A stretch of 22,089 bases of DNA from Opitutia bacterium (GTDB lineage Bacteria; Verrucomicrobiota; Verrucomicrobiia; Opitutales; UBA953). Of this stretch, positions 6,632-13,814 are shown piece after piece; positions within the stretch are counted from its first letter, which is position 1; every line of letters starts with the position of its first letter. The notes beneath the pieces were generated by a model. That model was given only the letters and a program-made list of their open reading frames with translations, made no database searches and was not told the DNA's origin. The stretch is taken from contig JAJPZB010000123.1 in assembly GCA_021204635.1 (NCBI GenBank), positions 1 to 22,089 of the forward strand. The letters run 5' to 3'. The position numbers were made by a program, and so were the translations under genes.

Positions 6632-7972
6632 ATGGGCTCGGTATTTTCAGACTTGACAGACGTTCTCGCGCAACTGCTGAACGAATCCGGCTTTCAGGCA
6701 GAAACCGCAGAAATAACGGCAAAAATAATCATTGCCGCGATTTCCGTCGCGATATTTCTCGCGTGCGCGTGGGTAGTTTTCCGACTCCTGAAATTGGTCC
6801 TGCCGCGGGCGCTGTTCGCAATCGCGCGGGAAACGAAAAACGCCTGGGACGACGAATTGTGCAAGACCAAATTTCCGCTGCGGGTAACGCACCTCATCAT
6901 CTCGCTGCTATGCCTGCGGCTTCACCCGTATTTTTTCTCCGGCAGCCCCGAGACAGAAAAAATTGTCGCCATCGCGATGAATCTCTACTTCGTCGTGGCG
7001 CTCACGGGAACGGCATTCTCGATCATCGATTCGTTTCGCATTTTCGGCACCTCCGGTGACAAAAAGGGCACGCCGATCAAGGGATTTTTTCAGGCGATAA
7101 AGCTCGCATTCGGCCTCGGCGCGGCGATCTGGATTTTGTCAATTCTCTCGGACAAATCGCCGATGTACTTCCTGTCGGGCTTGGGCGCGCTGACGGCGGT
7201 TCTCCTGCTCGTCTTCCGCGACGCGCTTCTCGGCTTCACGGCGGGAATTATGATTTCCGCGAACGACACGGTGAAAGTCGGCGACTGGCTCGAACTCGAT
7301 GGCAAGACGGACGGCACCGTCGAAGACATCTCGCTCACGACGGTGAAAATCCGCAACTGGGACAACACGATTTCCGCAATCCCCGCGTATTCCCTCATCT
7401 CCGAGCATTTTAAAAACTGGCGCGGCATGCAGGATTCCGGCGGGCGGCGAATCAAGCGCGCGATAAACATCGACTTGGAAACAATTCATTTCGCCACCGA
7501 GGCAGAGCTCTGCCACTGGCAGAAAATCAAAATCCTGCAACCATATCTCGAAAGAAAGTTCAAAGAAATTCGCGGCGACAACGGTGGTGGCAACGGTGGC
7601 GGCAACAATGGTGGCGGAGACGGTGGTGAGAAAATTCCCGCCACCACCAACCCGCGCGACGGCACCATGGCGAACTCGCGAAACCTGACAAACATTGGGA
7701 CTTTCCGCGCATACTGCGTCGAATACCTGCGGCAAAATCGCGAAATTCACAAGGGGATGACGCTCATCGTCCGCCAACTCAACCCGGGCGAAACAGGCCT
7801 CCCGCTCGAAATCTACGCATTCTCGAAGGACACGCGCTGGGAAAACTATGAGAATATTCAAAGCGACATCTTCGACCACCTGCTCGCAATTCTTCCCGAG
7901 TTCAACCTGCGGGCGTTCCAAAATCCGACAGGGAAAAATTTCGAGACGCTCGCCCGCAACAAAGGGAAATGA
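6632..7972 (+). CDS. ybdG: Mechanosensitive ion channel, YbdG/MscS family, with repeat-derived loop insertion
   Basis: The product is 446 residues from the ATG at 6632; a TTG at 6560 would add 24 residues. Hydrophobic helices lie at about 30-57, 84-102, 111-133, 152-172 and 178-196. The last leads into the MscS pore region (SGLGALTAVLLLVFRDALLGF). The beta domain follows (VKVGDWLELDGKTDGTVEDISL). The C-terminal part (GGRRIKRAI, then NLTNIGTFRAY, then LPLEIYAFSKDTRWENYENIQSDIFDHLLAILPEF, 390-424) is the signature of YbdG-type channels, which release solutes under mild osmotic downshock. Residues 317-343 are an unusual Gly/Asn-rich insertion followed by PATTNPRD, encoded by a repeat-family element. 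It falls between two well-conserved segments, so it is probably a cytoplasmic surface loop. The stop codon abuts repeat element 4. Confidence 0.88.
   Translation: MGSVFSDLTDVLAQLLNESGFQAETAEITAKIIIAAISVAIFLACAWVVFRLLKLVLPRALFAIARETKNAWDDELCKTKFPLRVTHLIISLLCLRLHPYFFSGSPETEKIVAIAMNLYFVVALTGTAFSIIDSFRIFGTSGDKKGTPIKGFFQAIKLAFGLGAAIWILSILSDKSPMYFLSGLGALTAVLLLVFRDALLGFTAGIMISANDTVKVGDWLELDGKTDGTVEDISLTTVKIRNWDNTISAIPAYSLISEHFKNWRGMQDSGGRRIKRAINIDLETIHFATEAELCHWQKIKILQPYLERKFKEIRGDNGGGNGGGNNGGGDGGEKIPATTNPRDGTMANSRNLTNIGTFRAYCVEYLRQNREIHKGMTLIVRQLNPGETGLPLEIYAFSKDTRWENYENIQSDIFDHLLAILPEFNLRAFQNPTGKNFETLARNKGK
7581..7654 (+). repeat. Repeat element 3, in frame inside the mechanosensitive channel gene
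   Basis: GGTGGTGGCAACGGTGGCGG and two further GGTGG(C/T)G units are followed by AAAATTCCCGCCACCACCAACCCG. This is the same G-rich-then-C-rich order as the intergenic elements. The segment keeps the reading frame and encodes a Gly/Asn-rich stretch and ATTNP (residues 317-341 of the channel). Confidence 0.75.
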
Positions 7973-8076
7973 GGTTGGTGGCGGGATTGTTGCCACCACC
8001 AACCCAGATCCCACCACCAACCCGCCACCACCAACCCAACTCTCACCACCAACCCGCGTCGCCACCACCAACCCAC
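7973..8076. repeat. Repeat element 4, immediately after the channel stop codon
   Basis: GGTTGGTGGCGGG starts at the base after TGA (7970-7972). About five C-rich units follow (CCACCACCAACCC separated by AGATC, G, AACTCT and GCGTCG). One G-rich arm faces several C-rich arms. The remaining 57 bp before the next gene hold no other signal I can support. Confidence 0.85.
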
Positions 8077-8133
8077 TCGGCGGGAAATAGAAATTGCGCC
8101 AAACTGCCTTTTGATTCATAAAAACACGCAACC

Positions 8134-8571
8134 GTGAGCCAAGAAAACACCACCCAAGATCCGCAACAAACGCCTGCCGCGAGCAACGGTAAATCGTCGC
8201 GGCTGCTTTGCGCATTTGCCGCGTTTTTCACGCTCGCCTTCCCCGCCTTCGCAATCGCAATCGGCGCGGGTACGCACATCGCCTGGAACGAACTCGCCGT
8301 TGTCGCGGAAATGCATGGCGACGAGGCAAACCAATTTGCGGTGAAAATCTTGGACAACAATCAAATCCTGCTCTGGGCAATCTTTGTTGTCGCCATCATC
8401 TTGTGCGTGTACGTGTTCTCGCTCGCGCGCAAAAACAACGCGGCGGAAACCTTCTACGGCGCGGGGCGAATCATCTTCGCGATGGCAGTTTCCGCCATGC
8501 TCTCGGTGCTTTATCTCGGCGCGCTGACAGTGGCGGTCTTCGTCCTGATCGCGCCGCTTCTCGCGAAATAA
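8134..8571 (+). CDS. Small hypothetical membrane protein
   Basis: The product is 145 residues from a GTG at 8134. A polar N-terminus (about 22 residues, rich in Gln, Thr and Ser) precedes three hydrophobic segments at about 24-50, 77-97 and 109-142. The central loop between the first two is acidic (MHGDEANQFAVKILDN). I recognise no family or motif. Its stop lies 27 bp before galM on the same strand, so it may be co-transcribed with galM, but that alone does not show a role in galactose use. Consistent codon use and the membrane pattern support it being real. There is no strong Shine-Dalgarno, so the start is uncertain. Confidence 0.65.
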   Translation: MSQENTTQDPQQTPAASNGKSSRLLCAFAAFFTLAFPAFAIAIGAGTHIAWNELAVVAEMHGDEANQFAVKILDNNQILLWAIFVVAIILCVYVFSLARKNNAAETFYGAGRIIFAMAVSAMLSVLYLGALTVAVFVLIAPLLAK

Positions 8572-8598
8572 CAAGCCGCATACAGATTTTTTTAATTC

Positions 8599-9678
8599 AT
8601 GGAAAACGTCTCCTCCAAACCTTTCGGGAACGCCGCCTCGGGCGACGCCACAACGCTCTACACGCTGTCGAACGCGGCAGGATTTTCCGCCTCGTTCACA
8701 AATCTCGGCGCGACGTGGGTCTCGTGGCTCGTTCCAGACAAAGACGGGAAGTTCGACGACGTGCTTCTCGGCTTTGATTCCGCAGAAAAATATTCCGCGC
8801 AAACTGCATACGCGGGCGCAGTCTGCGGGCGCGTCGCGAACAGAATCGCCAAGGGGAAATTTCTCCTCGACGGCGTCGAATACACGCTCGCGGTCAACAA
8901 CGGAGAGAACCACCTCCACGGCGGCAATCGCGGCTTCAACGCCTACGTGTGGGACGCCAAAATCTGCGGCGACAGCGAAGAGCCCGCCATCGAGTTCTCG
9001 CGGGTTTCCGCCGATGGCGAAGAGGGATACCCGGGCAACGTTCGCGTCGCCGTGAAATACACGCTTTGCCGCGACGGCGCAGTGAAAATTTCATACGAGG
9101 CCTCCGCCGACAAGGCGACGCCGATAAACCTCACCTGCCACGCATATTTCAATCTCGCAGGCCACGCCTCAGGCACGATTCTCGACCAATGGCTGAAGCT
9201 CGCGTCCGACAAATTTTTGCCCACGGACGCCGGCGCAATCCCCACGGGCGAAGTCTGGAATGTGCGCGGACTGCGCCCGTTTGATTTCAAGATTTTCCAC
9301 AAAATCGGCGAGCGCATCGACCCCACCAACGCGCAACAACTCGAATTCGCCAAGGGCTATGACCACTGCTACGTCGTCAACGGGCTCGCGGGCACGCTGC
9401 GGCCGGCGGCGACGCTCGTCTGCGAGGAAAACGGGCGCGTGCTCGACGTCGAGACGACAGAACCCGGGCTGCAAGTTTATTCCGGCAACTGGCTCGCCGA
9501 TTCCTGCGCGGGCGCGCCGGGCAAAGGCGGAGTGCAATATGGCGACTTCGCCGGTCTCGCGCTCGAGACGCAACACGTTCCCGACGCCATCAACCACGGG
9601 CATTTCCGCGCGAACATTCTCGTGCCCGGACGCATTTACACGAGCACGACGATTTACCGCCCGTCGCTCAAAAGCTGA
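8599..9678 (+). CDS. galM: Aldose 1-epimerase (galactose mutarotase)
   Basis: The 359-residue product converts beta-D-galactose (or glucose) to the alpha anomer, the form galactokinase accepts. Substrate and catalytic residues known from Lactococcus GalM are visible: NHLHGG (104-109, His107), TCHAYFNLAG (179-188, catalytic acid His181), YDHCYV (254-259, Asp255) and ALETQHVPDAINH (321-333, catalytic base Glu323). GRVANRIAKGKF (77-88) is another conserved family segment. There is no signal peptide, so it is cytoplasmic. Length is usual for the family. It lies directly upstream of galK in the same orientation, but an intrinsic terminator separates the two, so they may be only partly coupled. Confidence 0.93.
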   Translation: MENVSSKPFGNAASGDATTLYTLSNAAGFSASFTNLGATWVSWLVPDKDGKFDDVLLGFDSAEKYSAQTAYAGAVCGRVANRIAKGKFLLDGVEYTLAVNNGENHLHGGNRGFNAYVWDAKICGDSEEPAIEFSRVSADGEEGYPGNVRVAVKYTLCRDGAVKISYEASADKATPINLTCHAYFNLAGHASGTILDQWLKLASDKFLPTDAGAIPTGEVWNVRGLRPFDFKIFHKIGERIDPTNAQQLEFAKGYDHCYVVNGLAGTLRPAATLVCEENGRVLDVETTEPGLQVYSGNWLADSCAGAPGKGGVQYGDFAGLALETQHVPDAINHGHFRANILVPGRIYTSTTIYRPSLKS

Positions 9679-9688
9679 GCACTTTTCC

Positions 9689-9731
9689 CGTTCCCGCGCG
9701 TTTCCGCAAAAGCCGCGGGAACGCTCTTTTT
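9689..9731 (+). terminator. Intrinsic terminator after galM
   Basis: CGTTCCCGCG (9689-9698) pairs perfectly with CGCGGGAACG (9714-9723) across a 15-nt loop and is followed by CTCTTTTT. The stem begins 11 nt past the galM stop and lies upstream of galK, so galK probably has its own promoter or depends on read-through. Confidence 0.75.
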
Positions 9732-9790
9732 GCGCGACACAAACCTTTTCTTGACACAAAATCTCAATCCCATCAAACCCCGACAAAACA

Positions 9791-10942
9791 ATGATTAAGG
9801 AATACTTCAAAGAGCAATTCGGCTGCGAGCCGACCGCCGTTGCCCAAGCCCCGGGCAGGCTCGAATTTATCGGCAACCATGTCGATTACAACAAGGGCAT
9901 CGTCATGGGCGTCGCGATCGATAATCGCATAAGCGTCGCAGTTTCGCTCCGCGACGACGACGAAATCCACATGGCGTCGCACGGGCTCCATTGCTCCGGC
10001 AAAATCAAGATGTCGGAACTCGTTCTGCAAGAGCGCCGCAACAAATTCATGAACTACCCGCTCGGCGTTTTCAAAATTATGCTTGACGCGGGAATGAAGG
10101 CGGGGCGCGGGTTCAATCTCGCCGACGCCTCGACCGTCCCCACCGGCGCGGGCGTGAGCTCTTCCGCGGCAATCGAGTTGGCGACGGCGTACGCGCTCGG
10201 CAAACTCTACAATTTCCCGCTCACGAAAATCGACGCAGTCCGCATAGGCAAAGCGGCGGAAAACAAATTTGTCGGCATGCCCTGCGGGATTCTCGACCAA
10301 GGCGTTTCCGGATTTGGCGAAAAAGACGCGATCGTCAGAATCGATTGCAAAACGGAAGAATTTTCCACGCTGCCGCTGCCGGCGGGCACATATTTTTGGG
10401 TGTTTAATTCCGGCGTGAAACACGCGCTCGTCGCCGGCGACTACGCAAAACGCAACGCCTCGTGCATGCGCGCAACGGAAATTCTCAACAAATACAATCC
10501 CGAAATCACCTGCCTCGCGGACGCCACAATCGCCGCCGTCGAGGCGTGCAAATCGAAACTGACGCCGGAAGATTTCAACCGCGCGCTACACGTCGTCGGC
10601 GAAAACAACCGCGTCATCGAGATGGAGCACGCACTGAAAATCGGCGACCTCGCCGCAGTCGGAGAACTCATGAAAGCGTCGCACATGAGCTCGCGCTTCC
10701 TCTTTGAAAATTCGTGCCCCGAAATCGATTTTCTCGTAACCGAACTTTCCGAACAGACCAACGTTTACGGCGCGCGCCTCTCCGGCGGCGGATTCGGCGG
10801 CATCGCAATCGCCCTCACCAACGGCGATTTTTCCACCGCGCAGGCTGACGAAATCGGCAACAAATTCGAGAAAAAATACGGCAGAAAGCCCCCGCAATTT
10901 TTCCGCACGACAACAGGCGAAGGAGCACGCCTCGTGGAATAA
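9791..10942 (+). CDS. galK: Galactokinase (GHMP kinase family)
   Basis: The 383-residue product phosphorylates alpha-D-galactose at C1 with ATP, the first committed Leloir step. Motif 1 is APGRLEFIGNHVDYN (20-34), motif 2 is the phosphate loop PTGAGVSSSAA (117-127), and motif 3 is LSGGGFGG near the C-terminus. The catalytic Asp is Asp169 in GILDQGVS, matching human GALK1 Asp186. In motif 1 the usual GEHTDY is GNHVDY: Asn29 replaces the Glu that contacts sugar in characterised galactokinases. From memory, a GNHxD form occurs in some bacterial galactokinases, so this is probably a subfamily trait. No galT or galE is in the window. The upstream TTGACA at 9751 lacks a convincing -10. Confidence 0.9.
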   Translation: MIKEYFKEQFGCEPTAVAQAPGRLEFIGNHVDYNKGIVMGVAIDNRISVAVSLRDDDEIHMASHGLHCSGKIKMSELVLQERRNKFMNYPLGVFKIMLDAGMKAGRGFNLADASTVPTGAGVSSSAAIELATAYALGKLYNFPLTKIDAVRIGKAAENKFVGMPCGILDQGVSGFGEKDAIVRIDCKTEEFSTLPLPAGTYFWVFNSGVKHALVAGDYAKRNASCMRATEILNKYNPEITCLADATIAAVEACKSKLTPEDFNRALHVVGENNRVIEMEHALKIGDLAAVGELMKASHMSSRFLFENSCPEIDFLVTELSEQTNVYGARLSGGGFGGIAIALTNGDFSTAQADEIGNKFEKKYGRKPPQFFRTTTGEGARLVE

Positions 10943-10969
10943 TCGCCTCGCGGCGACAACAACGCGGCA

Positions 10970-11998
10970 ATGATTCGTGAGGCAGTAATTATCGGCGGCA
11001 GCGGTTTTCTCGGAAACGCAATCGCGCGCCGCTGCCTCGCGAGCGGGTGGAAAGTCCGCGCCGTCGGGCGGAAAAATCACCCCGAATTTGCCGCGCAGGG
11101 AATCGATTTTGCCCGCGCCGACATCGCAAAATCGCCGAACGATCTCGCGGAAATTTTCGCCGGCGCGGACGTCGTTTTCCACATCGCAGCAAAGACGGAT
11201 GTCTGGGGCAAAGTAAAAGATTTCCGCGCGACAAACATCACCGGAACGCAAAACGTCATCGACGCCTGCAAAAAATCCGGCGTGAAAAATCTCGTTTACG
11301 CGAGCACGCCGAGCGTCGTTTTTAACGAGCGCGAAATCGACGGCGGAGACGAGGCCATGCCCTATTGCACCTCAAAGCTCAGCCTCTACGCGCTCACAAA
11401 AGCCGAGGCGGAGAGGAAAATCCGCGCGGCAAATTGCGCCGAGTTGCGCACGATCGCCCTTCGCCCGCACCTGATTTGGGGGCTCGGCGACCCGCACCTC
11501 GTCCCGCGAATAATCGAGCAGGCGGCGCAGGGGCGGCTGCGGATAATCGGCGACGGCAAAAACATGGTCGATTTGACGCATGTCGAAAACGCCGCGCACG
11601 CCCACGTCCTCGCGGCAGAGATCCTCGCCGACGGCGCAAAGTCGGTCGCGACAGGCGCGGACATCGGCGGGAACGCGTATTTTGTCTCTGACGGCGCCCC
11701 GGTAAAATTGTGGTCGTGGGTCAACAATTTGCTGAGGCAAATCGGCGCGCCTGCGCTTCGGGAAGACCGCTCCGTGCCGCTCAAATCCGCATATTTCGCG
11801 GGGACGCTTCTCGAATTTTTCTGGAAAATTTTCGGCGTCGCGGGTGAGCCGCCGATAACGCGATTTGTCGCCTCGGAATTGGCACGCAACCATTGGTTCA
11901 AAATTTCTGCTGCCCGCCGCGACCTCGGCTACGCGCCCGTCGTAGATCCCGCCGAAAAATTCACTGAACTTATAAATTTTTACAAAGGAAAATCATGA
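10970..11998 (+). CDS. NAD(P)-dependent epimerase/3-beta-HSD-like reductase (OleD-like)
   Basis: The 342-residue extended short-chain dehydrogenase has a Rossmann GGSGFLG (9-15), the active-site Ser/Thr region YASTPSVVF (110-118), and Tyr140-x3-Lys144 (YALTK). RPHLIWGLGDPHLVPRI follows the active site. The STPSVVF and RPHLIWGxGDPHLVPR blocks resemble OleD, the NADPH-dependent 2-alkyl-3-ketoalkanoate reductase of long-chain olefin synthesis, and related 3-beta-HSD/isomerase proteins. No OleA, OleB or OleC partner is nearby, so the substrate is open. It is not a typical UDP-galactose 4-epimerase despite following galK by 27 bp. Its TGA overlaps the ruvA ATG (ATGA), which suggests translational coupling. 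Confidence 0.72.
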   Translation: MIREAVIIGGSGFLGNAIARRCLASGWKVRAVGRKNHPEFAAQGIDFARADIAKSPNDLAEIFAGADVVFHIAAKTDVWGKVKDFRATNITGTQNVIDACKKSGVKNLVYASTPSVVFNEREIDGGDEAMPYCTSKLSLYALTKAEAERKIRAANCAELRTIALRPHLIWGLGDPHLVPRIIEQAAQGRLRIIGDGKNMVDLTHVENAAHAHVLAAEILADGAKSVATGADIGGNAYFVSDGAPVKLWSWVNNLLRQIGAPALREDRSVPLKSAYFAGTLLEFFWKIFGVAGEPPITRFVASELARNHWFKISAARRDLGYAPVVDPAEKFTELINFYKGKS

Positions 11999-12636
11999 TC
12001 GTTTCTCTCCGTGGCAAACTCATCGAAGCCGGAATTTTCCGCGCCGTCATCGAATGCGCCGGCATTGGCTATGAAGTAAATATTCCCGTTTCGACCGCCG
12101 AAAAGCTCCCCGCAATCGGCGAAGAAGTGCGTCTGTTCTCGCTGCAAACCTTCCGCGAAGACGGGCAATCGCTCTACGGATTTTACTCCGCCGAGGAGCG
12201 CGACTTTTTCAAGTTGCTCGTAGAAAAGGTCAGCGGAATCGGGCCCGGAATTGCACTCAAAATTTTCTCGCGCCTCTCGCTCCCCGTCTTGCAAAACGCA
12301 ATTCGCAACAGCGACGTCGCAATGCTCTCGCAATGCCCGGGAATCGGCAAAAAGACTGCGGAACGCCTCATCGTGGAACTCCGCGACAAAATCGGATTTG
12401 CCGCCACAACAATGCCGGCAACAACCCCCGGAGCGGCAAATGCCACGCAAAACGCCACGACAAACGCGCCCTCCGTGCAAGCCGATGCCGTCGCTGCGCT
12501 CGTCTCCCTCGGTTGCAAACTCGATCAGGCAGACAAAGCCGTGCGTAACGCACTACAAAAAGCCGGCGACAACGTCTCCGTCAGCACTCTCATCACCCTC
12601 GCCCTCGGCAACCGAGGAAACACGCCGGCAGGTTAG
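11995..12636 (+). CDS. ruvA: Holliday junction DNA helicase subunit RuvA
   Basis: The 213-residue product has the full three-domain RuvA layout: an OB-fold (MIVSLRGKLIE to about residue 62, ending SLYGFYSAEERDFF), two helix-hairpin-helix DNA-binding motifs (VSGIGPGIALKIFS about 79-92 and CPGIGKKTAERLIVEL about 113-128), an Ala/Thr-rich flexible linker (about 136-160), and domain III (ADAVAALVSLGCKLDQADKAV), which contacts RuvB. RuvA tetramers bind the four-way junction and load RuvB for branch migration. No ruvB or ruvC is here. The start overlaps the preceding gene by 4 nt. The stop TAG and the preceding Gly codon lie inside a repeat-family unit (GGTTAGTGGTGG, 12631-12642), so the C-terminus may have been reset by repeat insertion. 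Confidence 0.95.
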   Translation: MIVSLRGKLIEAGIFRAVIECAGIGYEVNIPVSTAEKLPAIGEEVRLFSLQTFREDGQSLYGFYSAEERDFFKLLVEKVSGIGPGIALKIFSRLSLPVLQNAIRNSDVAMLSQCPGIGKKTAERLIVELRDKIGFAATTMPATTPGAANATQNATTNAPSVQADAVAALVSLGCKLDQADKAVRNALQKAGDNVSVSTLITLALGNRGNTPAG

Positions 12637-12740
12637 TGGTGGCGCAAGGTCGGTGGTGAAATTTGGGTCGGTGGTGGGATTTGGGATTGCGGTGAGTTTA
12701 TTGCGATCCTCGGGTCGGTGGTGACAACAAACCCACCACG
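12631..12740. repeat. Repeat element 5, carrying the ruvA stop codon
   Basis: G-rich units (GGTTAGTGGTGGC, GGTCGGTGGTGAAATTT, GGGTCGGTGGTGGGATTT, GGGTCGGTGGTGAC) are followed by a single C-rich unit, AAACCCACCACG. The ruvA TAG is bases 4-6 of the first unit. The following 120 bp up to the next gene contain an isolated AAGGAGGT (12753-12760) with no start codon at a suitable distance, and a possible promoter. Confidence 0.85.
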
Positions 12741-12803
12741 ATAAACAACTGCAAGGAGGTTTAGCCTAATCTGGGGGATCATTGCTTTGGTTTTATTTTT
12801 GTC

Positions 12804-12832
12804 TTGACAAACATTTCCCCGTGCGAAATTTT
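12804..12832 (+). promoter_or_regulatory. Possible promoter of the papain-like exported protein
   Basis: A perfect -35 hexamer TTGACA (12804-12809) is followed after 17 bp by AATTTT (12827-12832), a poor -10. The chosen start codon lies 30 bp further on. The perfect -35 and its placement favour a promoter, but the weak -10 leaves doubt. Confidence 0.35.
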
Positions 12833-12862
12833 CACGCGAAATTCCAACTACTAAAGAACACC

Positions 12863-13654
12863 ATGATAAACAAACAACTACTGATATCTGTGCTTATGAT
12901 AATTCCGGCTGCCGGAGCATCATTCTCCCCCTTAATGTTAGCGGAGAACGATTCATCTAATGGTATCGTCAGAGGCTATGACACGGAAATAATCACTGAC
13001 ACTCTTGCGGGCGCGGAAAAGGGCGAACCGATGAACTTTAAATTGCGATACAGAGGTAATGCCAATCCATATTACACAATAAAACATCGAGCACAAAATA
13101 ACTGCTATTCTTGTGCAATCGTAGACGAAGCGAGAGCACGCGGATTTGACGTGGAGGCAATTTTGGATGGAGAACTCGACAAAGAGATAACGTGCCTCGC
13201 AAACGGGCTTTATGACGATAGAGATCGTCGCATCTTGGAAGGATTTACTCCGGCTTCGGCAAAAAATATTTACGGCATAACAGACCTCAACGAAATCAAA
13301 CACGTTACGGCAAAAGAATTCACTTCAAAGCGCTTCGGCAAAGATTTGCCTGTCGGCCGCTACGAAATAAGTTGCGCATGGAAGGGACACGGAAATTTTC
13401 ACGTATATAGGTTTGAGAAATTGGAAAACGGCGAAATACAATTTTATGATCCGCAAAATGGTCAATTTTGGCTTGCCGGCGATTTTCCACCCGAATATGG
13501 CAGGGACGCTCTAAGCATGAAATACAAATGCCCGGTTTCTTTCTTCCGAACAGACGACAAACCTCTTTTAAAATTCGCAGAAAACTTTGTCCGCAAAAAA
13601 CGCGTGCAGACAAAGTGGTTTAACAGCGACAAGAAAGAAAAGGGGAAATCTTAA
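12863..13654 (+). CDS. Exported papain-like (Tox-PL/glutamine-deamidase-type) domain protein
   Basis: The product is 263 residues from the ATG at 12863, which opens a signal peptide (MINKQLLISVLMIIPAAGA). A TTG at 12782 would add an unlikely 27 residues. The pattern NNCYSCAIVDEARARGFDVEA (Cys81 and Cys84), then WKGHGNFHVYRFEK (His176 and His180), then NGEIQFYDPQNG (Asp196, Gln198) matches the Cys-His-Asp layout of the papain-like Tox-PL domain. That domain occurs in polymorphic toxins and at the C-terminus of some phage head proteins, often predicted to be a glutamine deamidase or peptidase. Here it is free-standing and exported, with no immunity or secretion gene recognised beside it. Composition is clearly AT-richer than its neighbours, which suggests horizontal origin. 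The family call is from motif memory. Confidence 0.6.
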   Translation: MINKQLLISVLMIIPAAGASFSPLMLAENDSSNGIVRGYDTEIITDTLAGAEKGEPMNFKLRYRGNANPYYTIKHRAQNNCYSCAIVDEARARGFDVEAILDGELDKEITCLANGLYDDRDRRILEGFTPASAKNIYGITDLNEIKHVTAKEFTSKRFGKDLPVGRYEISCAWKGHGNFHVYRFEKLENGEIQFYDPQNGQFWLAGDFPPEYGRDALSMKYKCPVSFFRTDDKPLLKFAENFVRKKRVQTKWFNSDKKEKGKS

Positions 13655-13677
13655 TTCTCCACGACAACAAGCGCGTT

Positions 13678-13809
13678 ACACCACCATTGTCGTAAGGCAT
13701 TTGTGGTGGGAATTGGGTTTGTGGTGGCAACAGACCTACTCTCACCACCAACCCAGTTCTCACCACAAACCTAACACTCACCACCACCCCAACTGCCACC
13801 ACTAACCCG
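13678..13809. repeat. Repeat element 6 between convergent genes
   Basis: A short C-rich piece (ACACCACCATTG) is followed by G-rich units (TTTGTGGTGGGAATTGGG, TTTGTGGTGGCAACAGACC, 13701-13735), then C-rich units (CTCACCACCAACCCAG, CTCACCACAAACCTA, CTCACCACCACCCC, GCCACCACTAACCCG, 13741-13809). It separates the papain-like gene (+) from the cupin gene (-). Seen from the cupin gene, GGGTTAGTGGTGG begins 5 nt after the TAG. Confidence 0.85.
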
Positions 13810-13814
13810 TGACG

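Noticed and set aside
9751..9780. TTGACA upstream of galK as a promoter
   Set aside because: No acceptable -10 hexamer occurs 16-18 bp downstream, where the sequence is CAAACC.
11980..12480. Antisense open frame within ruvA
   Set aside because: It is fully contained in ruvA, whose domains are all recognisable, and has no independent support.
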